Assembly: GCA_032768795.1 (NCBI GenBank)
Contig: CP136492.1
Location: forward strand, 558,001-622,000
Direction of reading: 5' to 3'
Length of the DNA stretch: 64,000 bases
Origin: Tremella fuciformis
Lineage: Eukaryota; Basidiomycota; Tremellomycetes; Tremellales; Tremellaceae
Within the stretch, counting starts at the first letter, position 1; each line of letters opens with the position of its first letter. The notes beneath the pieces were generated by a model that was not told the DNA's origin, searched no databases, and was given only the letters and a program-made list of their open reading frames with translations. The position numbers and the translations under genes are program-made. Positions 60,542 to 64,000 of the stretch are shown piece after piece.

Positions 60542-60721
60542 TCTTGCATGCATCTCTTGACACGCGACTGTTCACTGTCTTCGCACGTTCCACACACGAT
60601 ACTAAACGGCGTTGCCTCCCCGGGTCTCACCATTCTACGTGAGCTCACCACACAAAGGCTTGAGATAGCGGCCGTCGATACGATCTATATAGTCTTAAGT
60701 TTCAGCCTGGAGAATTTCGTT

Positions 60722-60805
60722 GGAGCAGTAGCACAGCCCGGTAGTTGTAGCGGATTGCAAGGAGCAATCATCCGTTGGTCCTGGGTTCGAATCCCAGTTG
60801 CTCCT
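60722..60805 (+). tRNA. tRNA-Cys (anticodon GCA) with 9-nt intron
   Basis: Acceptor strand GGAGCAG (60722-60728) pairs with TTGCTCC (60798-60804), last pair G-U, discriminator T at 60805 as in other tRNA-Cys. The A box overlaps TAGCACAGCCCGGTAG. D-arm GCAC/TTGT, anticodon stem GCGGA (60750-60754) with TCCGT (60771-60775), anticodon GCA at 60757-60759. An intron of about 9 nt (60761-60769) lies after position 37. Variable loop TTGGT-type as in yeast tRNA-Cys. T-arm CTGGG/TTCGAAT/CCCAG; B box GGTTCGAATCC. A TTTTT Pol III stop follows at 60811-60815. Confidence 0.93.
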
Positions 60806-60810
60806 TGTGA

Positions 60811-60815
60811 TTTTT
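60811..60815 (+). terminator. Pol III T-run terminator of tRNA-Cys
   Basis: Five T residues (60811-60815) six bases past the discriminator base, the expected RNA polymerase III stop. Confidence 0.8.
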
Positions 60816-61172
60816 GCTGCCGTCTCTCTCTGCCAAGATTTCTCGGGTTTTGCTTCTTGTTCTGACCGCATGCATCCCGAGCTTTTTGAAGAGTAACAAC
60901 AGCATTGTGCAGGCGTCGAGATTGTAGCAGCACTGACGAAGGAAAAGCAATGGTCGGCGTGTACGTAAGCGTCACTCCGACACACGTGTCTTTTCTTCTG
61001 GAGCACGAAGATGCATGGATCGACCGGATATGTATGGAAATGACAAAGCAAGCCAGAAAATGCAAGGTTGAACTGCGGGTTACAAGCCGGAATATGCGGG
61101 GTATAGACATGAATATGGTAGTTTAAGAGAGATCGTCGCCGTCGTCATAAGTGTTGAACTGTCCAGAGTGGG
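60816..61172. other. Intergenic, tRNA-Cys to GCV2 3' end
   Basis: About 360 bp with no supported gene; it includes the GCV2 3' untranslated region on the minus strand. Confidence 0.5.
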
Positions 61173-61948
61173 CTATGCGTAATCCTCGGTCGAGCCGCAC
61201 TCGCAGATGAGATTGAGGTCGCCCGAGGCGTCGTCGACGCGGCTGACGGACGGCCAGAACTTGGAGCGCTTGAGCGCAGGGACTGGATAGACGGCCTTTT
61301 CGCGCGAGTAGGGGCGCGTCCACTCGGCGTCGGTGAGCGTGGCGAGCGGGTGGGGGGCATTCTTGAAGACGTTGTCGTCTTTCGGTTGCGCGCCGCTGGT
61401 GATTTCGTCGACTTCTTTGCGCATGCTGATGAGCGCGTCGATGAATCTGGAGTCAGAGAAAGTCCACGAAGGAGGAAGGCAGAGGGGAGACTTACCGGTC
61501 GAGCTCGTGCTTTGATTCCGACTCGGTCGGCTCGATCAGCCAGCAAGTGGAGATGGGCCACTGTGCCGTCGGGGGGTGGAAGCTGTAGTCTTGCAGCCGC
61601 TTGCTAAAGTCGGACACCTTGAGCCCGGCGCTCTTCTCGAATTCGCCCAGGTCAATGAGGCACTCGTGCGCGACGCGGTTGTTCTTGTTGGTGAACCGGA
61701 TGTTGTAGTACGGGCGAAGACGCTCGGCGATGTAGTTGGCATTGAGGAGGGCGATCTTGGATACGTGCGTGAGGCCGCTGCCGCCAAGCATCTTGATGTA
61801 TGCCCAGGAGATGAGGTTGATCGAGGCCGAGCCCCATGGCGCGGCGGACACGGCGGTGATGGGCGACTCGCCGCCGGTCGGGACGAGCGGGTGGGATGGA
61901 AGGAAGGGGGCGAGGTGGGACTTGCACGAGATGGGTCCGACACCGGGT

Positions 61949-61979
<31 letters not shown>

Positions 61980-64000
61980 GAATAAGCTCGTGTACTCCTA
62001 AATCCAGGGGAGGCTCACCTTGTGCAGGTTGGTGTGGCTCACATCACCTCCTACCCTGCCAAGACTGGTCAGGCCGACGAGCGAGTTGCAGTTGGCTCCG
62101 TCCACATAGACCTGGCCGCCGTTGTCATGCACAATCTTGCACGCCTCTTCGATGCCCTCCTCGAACACGCCAAAGGTGGACGGGTAGGTGACCATGAACG
62201 AGGCCAGCTCGTCCTTGTGCTTCTCCGCCTTCTCCTTGAGGTCGGCCAGGTCGAGAGACCCGTCGTTGAGAGCTTTGATGGGGACAACTTTGTAGCCGAC
62301 CATCGCTGCCGATGCGGGGTTGGTTCCGTGCGCAGAAAGGGGGATGAGGCAGACATTGCGGTGGCCCTGCCCCTTCGACTCGTGGTACGCCTTGATGACC
62401 ATCAAGCCGGCATACTCGCCCGAGGCGCCCGAGTTGGGCTGCAGAGAGGTCGCATCGTAGCCAGTCACGAGCGAGAGATCCGACTCGAGCTCTTTGAACA
62501 TGGTCTGGTAGCCCTTGGCCTGGTCGACGGGTGCGAACGGGTGCACACCGCCAAACTCTTTCCACGAGAGGGGCGACATGGAGGTGGTCGAGTTGAGCTT
62601 CATCGTGCACGAGCCGAGAGGGATCATGCCGTGCACCAAAGAGTAGTCCTTCTCTTGCAGGTGCATCATGTACCGCAGCATGTCGGTCTCAGAGTGGTGC
62701 TTGTTGAACACGGGCTGGGTGAGGAAGGGGGTGGTACGGGCGAGCTTGTCGAGAGGTTGGGTCGATGTCTCAGCGTCCAGGCCGAGCTCTGTGGACAACG
62801 AGTCGAGTGCCTGCGGCTCGATTTGCGACTTGCCGACCGCAGCGTAGAACACGTTCACAATGTCGGTGAGGTCGAGCGGGCCAACCGACTCGTCGAGCGT
62901 GACACCAATGGTCTTGTCATCGATTGGGCGGAAGTTGATTCCTGCCGAGACCGATGCCTGATGCACTTGAGCAGCGGAAAGACCGGCGGTCGAGACGTCG
63001 ATTGTCAGGGTATCGAAGTAGGTCGGGTTGGTGATGGTAAAGCCCAAGTCGGTGACTGCCTTGGCCAGGACTTTGGTGAGCGAGTGAACCTTGCCGGCAA
63101 TGCGTTTGAGGCCTTCAGGACCATGGTAGACGGCATACATGGCGGCCATGTTGGCAAGCAGTGCTTGACTGGTATTCAGCTTCGCCGCGTGTTTGAAGAC
63201 AAACATACGCAGTGCAGACGTTGGAAGTGGCCTTTTCTCGGCGGATGTGCTGCTCACGGGCTATACATCAGTTGCGATCCAGATTGTAAAATATGACTCA
63301 CTCTGCAAGGCGAGCCTGTACGCTGGTCCTCCTCGCGCGTCTTTGCTCAGTCCCACCAGCCTGCCGGGCATCTTCCGCTTCATCTCATCGGTACACGCAA
63401 AGAACGCAGCATGCGGTCCACCATACCCTACGGGCACTCCAAATCGCTGCGAATTGCCACACACGATATCCGCGCCCCACTCTCCTGGTGGCTTGAGCAT
63501 GGTCAGAGCCAGCAGGTCGCTGGCCACGACCATCTTGCCTCCGGCCGCTTTGACCTTGCCTGCGACCGCCTCCCAATCTTCGATACCACCATTGACATTG
63601 GGGTACTGCACCAGCGCGCCCATCAGCTTGTCCTTGCCGAGCTCCTCGACCTCGTTCTCAAAGGCCGCGTCGGACGCAGCGACCTTCAGGTCGATGCCGA
63701 ACCCGCTCGCACGAGTCTGGAGGACGGCGATGGTCTGCGGGGCCACGCTGGGGGAGACAAGGAAGACCTTTTTTCCCTTTGCGAAAGCGGGCTTGGGGAC
63801 CGAGGCGAGACACATGGCCATGGCCTCCGCACAGGCGGTCGCCTCGTCCAGCAGCGAGGCGTTGGCGATGGGCAGCGCAGTGAGCGAGATGGCGACGGTC
63901 TGAAAGTTGATCAGGCTCTCGAGACGGCCCTGGGACTGCTCGGGCGAGTAGGGCGTGTACGCAGTGTACCACGCGGGGTTCTCGAGGATCTGCACGTCAG
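61173..64000 (-). CDS. GCV2: Glycine decarboxylase P protein, N-terminus outside window
   Basis: PLP-dependent P subunit of the mitochondrial glycine cleavage system: decarboxylates glycine and passes aminomethyl to H protein, feeding one-carbon folate. From the right edge: [60 protein letters not shown], then [34 protein letters not shown]. Second half: [78 protein letters not shown], then the PLP lysine in [11 protein letters not shown] joined to [18 protein letters not shown]. It ends [10 protein letters not shown], stop at 61173. Introns near 63250-63300, 61985-62020 and 61447-61495. The sequence at 63990-64000 reads as CTGAC plus an AG acceptor, so the next exon lies outside; the targeting peptide is not visible. 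Confidence 0.96.

Noticed and set aside
62022..63296. 424-codon plus-strand open frame
   Set aside because: It lies entirely antisense to GCV2 exons. Strong C/G-ending codon bias keeps the opposite strand open; the product has no family features.

Overview
The window reads as nuclear DNA of a basidiomycetous yeast, most likely a tremellomycete (Cryptococcus/Kwoniella/Trichosporon-type relatives); the genus is an inference. The evidence is GC-rich, C/G-ending codon use, many introns of about 35-60 nt, branch sites reading CTGAC/CTGAY some 10-20 nt before the acceptor, closely packed genes on both strands, and basidiomycete-type gene content. No plasmid, virus, CRISPR array, rRNA or transposon was recognised.

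Layout. 1-4285 (-): URB1/NPA1 ribosome-biogenesis protein, running off the left edge. 4492-6439 (+): glutamate 5-kinase PRO1. 6666-7898 (-): phosphatidylinositol synthase PIS1. 8209-10664 (+): COG6. 10764-11921 (-): phosphomannomutase SEC53. 12366-14666 (+): ER acetyl-CoA transporter (SLC33/AT-1). 14734-19254 (-): nucleoporin NUP133. 19474-20399 (+): tri-snRNP zinc-finger protein SNU23/ZMAT2. 20712-21806 (+): unrecognised repeat protein. 22027-25158 (-): ubiquitin ligase RSP5. 25775-27936 (-): centromere protein CENP-C/Mif2. 28322-30711 (-): MFS drug transporter. 31455-31850 (+): small secreted protein.

Second half. 32344-34562 (+): ZAP1-like zinc-responsive factor. 34793-36202 (-): bHLH factor. 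36203-37648: a 1.4 kb stretch with no convincing gene. 37649-40972 (-): CTF18 clamp loader. 41232-42278 (+): unrecognised nuclear-type protein. 42495-44089 (-): Elongator ELP4. 44461-46815 (-): GT32 inositol-phosphoceramide mannosyltransferase. 47412-49052 (-): unrecognised protein. 49282-52054 (-): GH3 beta-glucosidase with PA14 insert. 52696-53698 (-): GPI-type RlpA/DPBB wall protein. 54535-57954 (-): three small or coiled-coil proteins. 58472-60541 (+): cystathionine gamma-synthase STR2. 60722-60805 (+): intron-containing tRNA-Cys(GCA). 61173-64000 (-): glycine decarboxylase P protein GCV2, running off the right edge.

Most genes are conserved housekeeping genes in eukaryotic order, so co-location does not imply operons. 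The clearest functional links are divergent promoters: SEC53 and the ER acetyl-CoA transporter share one carrying ACGTG elements, CTF18 has an MCB box upstream, and STR2 has a CACGTG box upstream. The parts least explained by known families are the 20.7-21.8 kb minisatellite gene, the 41.2-42.3 kb and 47.4-49.1 kb proteins, the small secreted precursor at 31.5 kb, the low-complexity insertion inside the PRO1 PUA domain, and a tRNA-Cys intron that can pair with the acceptor strand of its own tRNA. I found no obvious new multi-gene system.

Exon boundaries were inferred by eye from frame, splice sites and branch sites. Gene ends are more reliable than individual introns.
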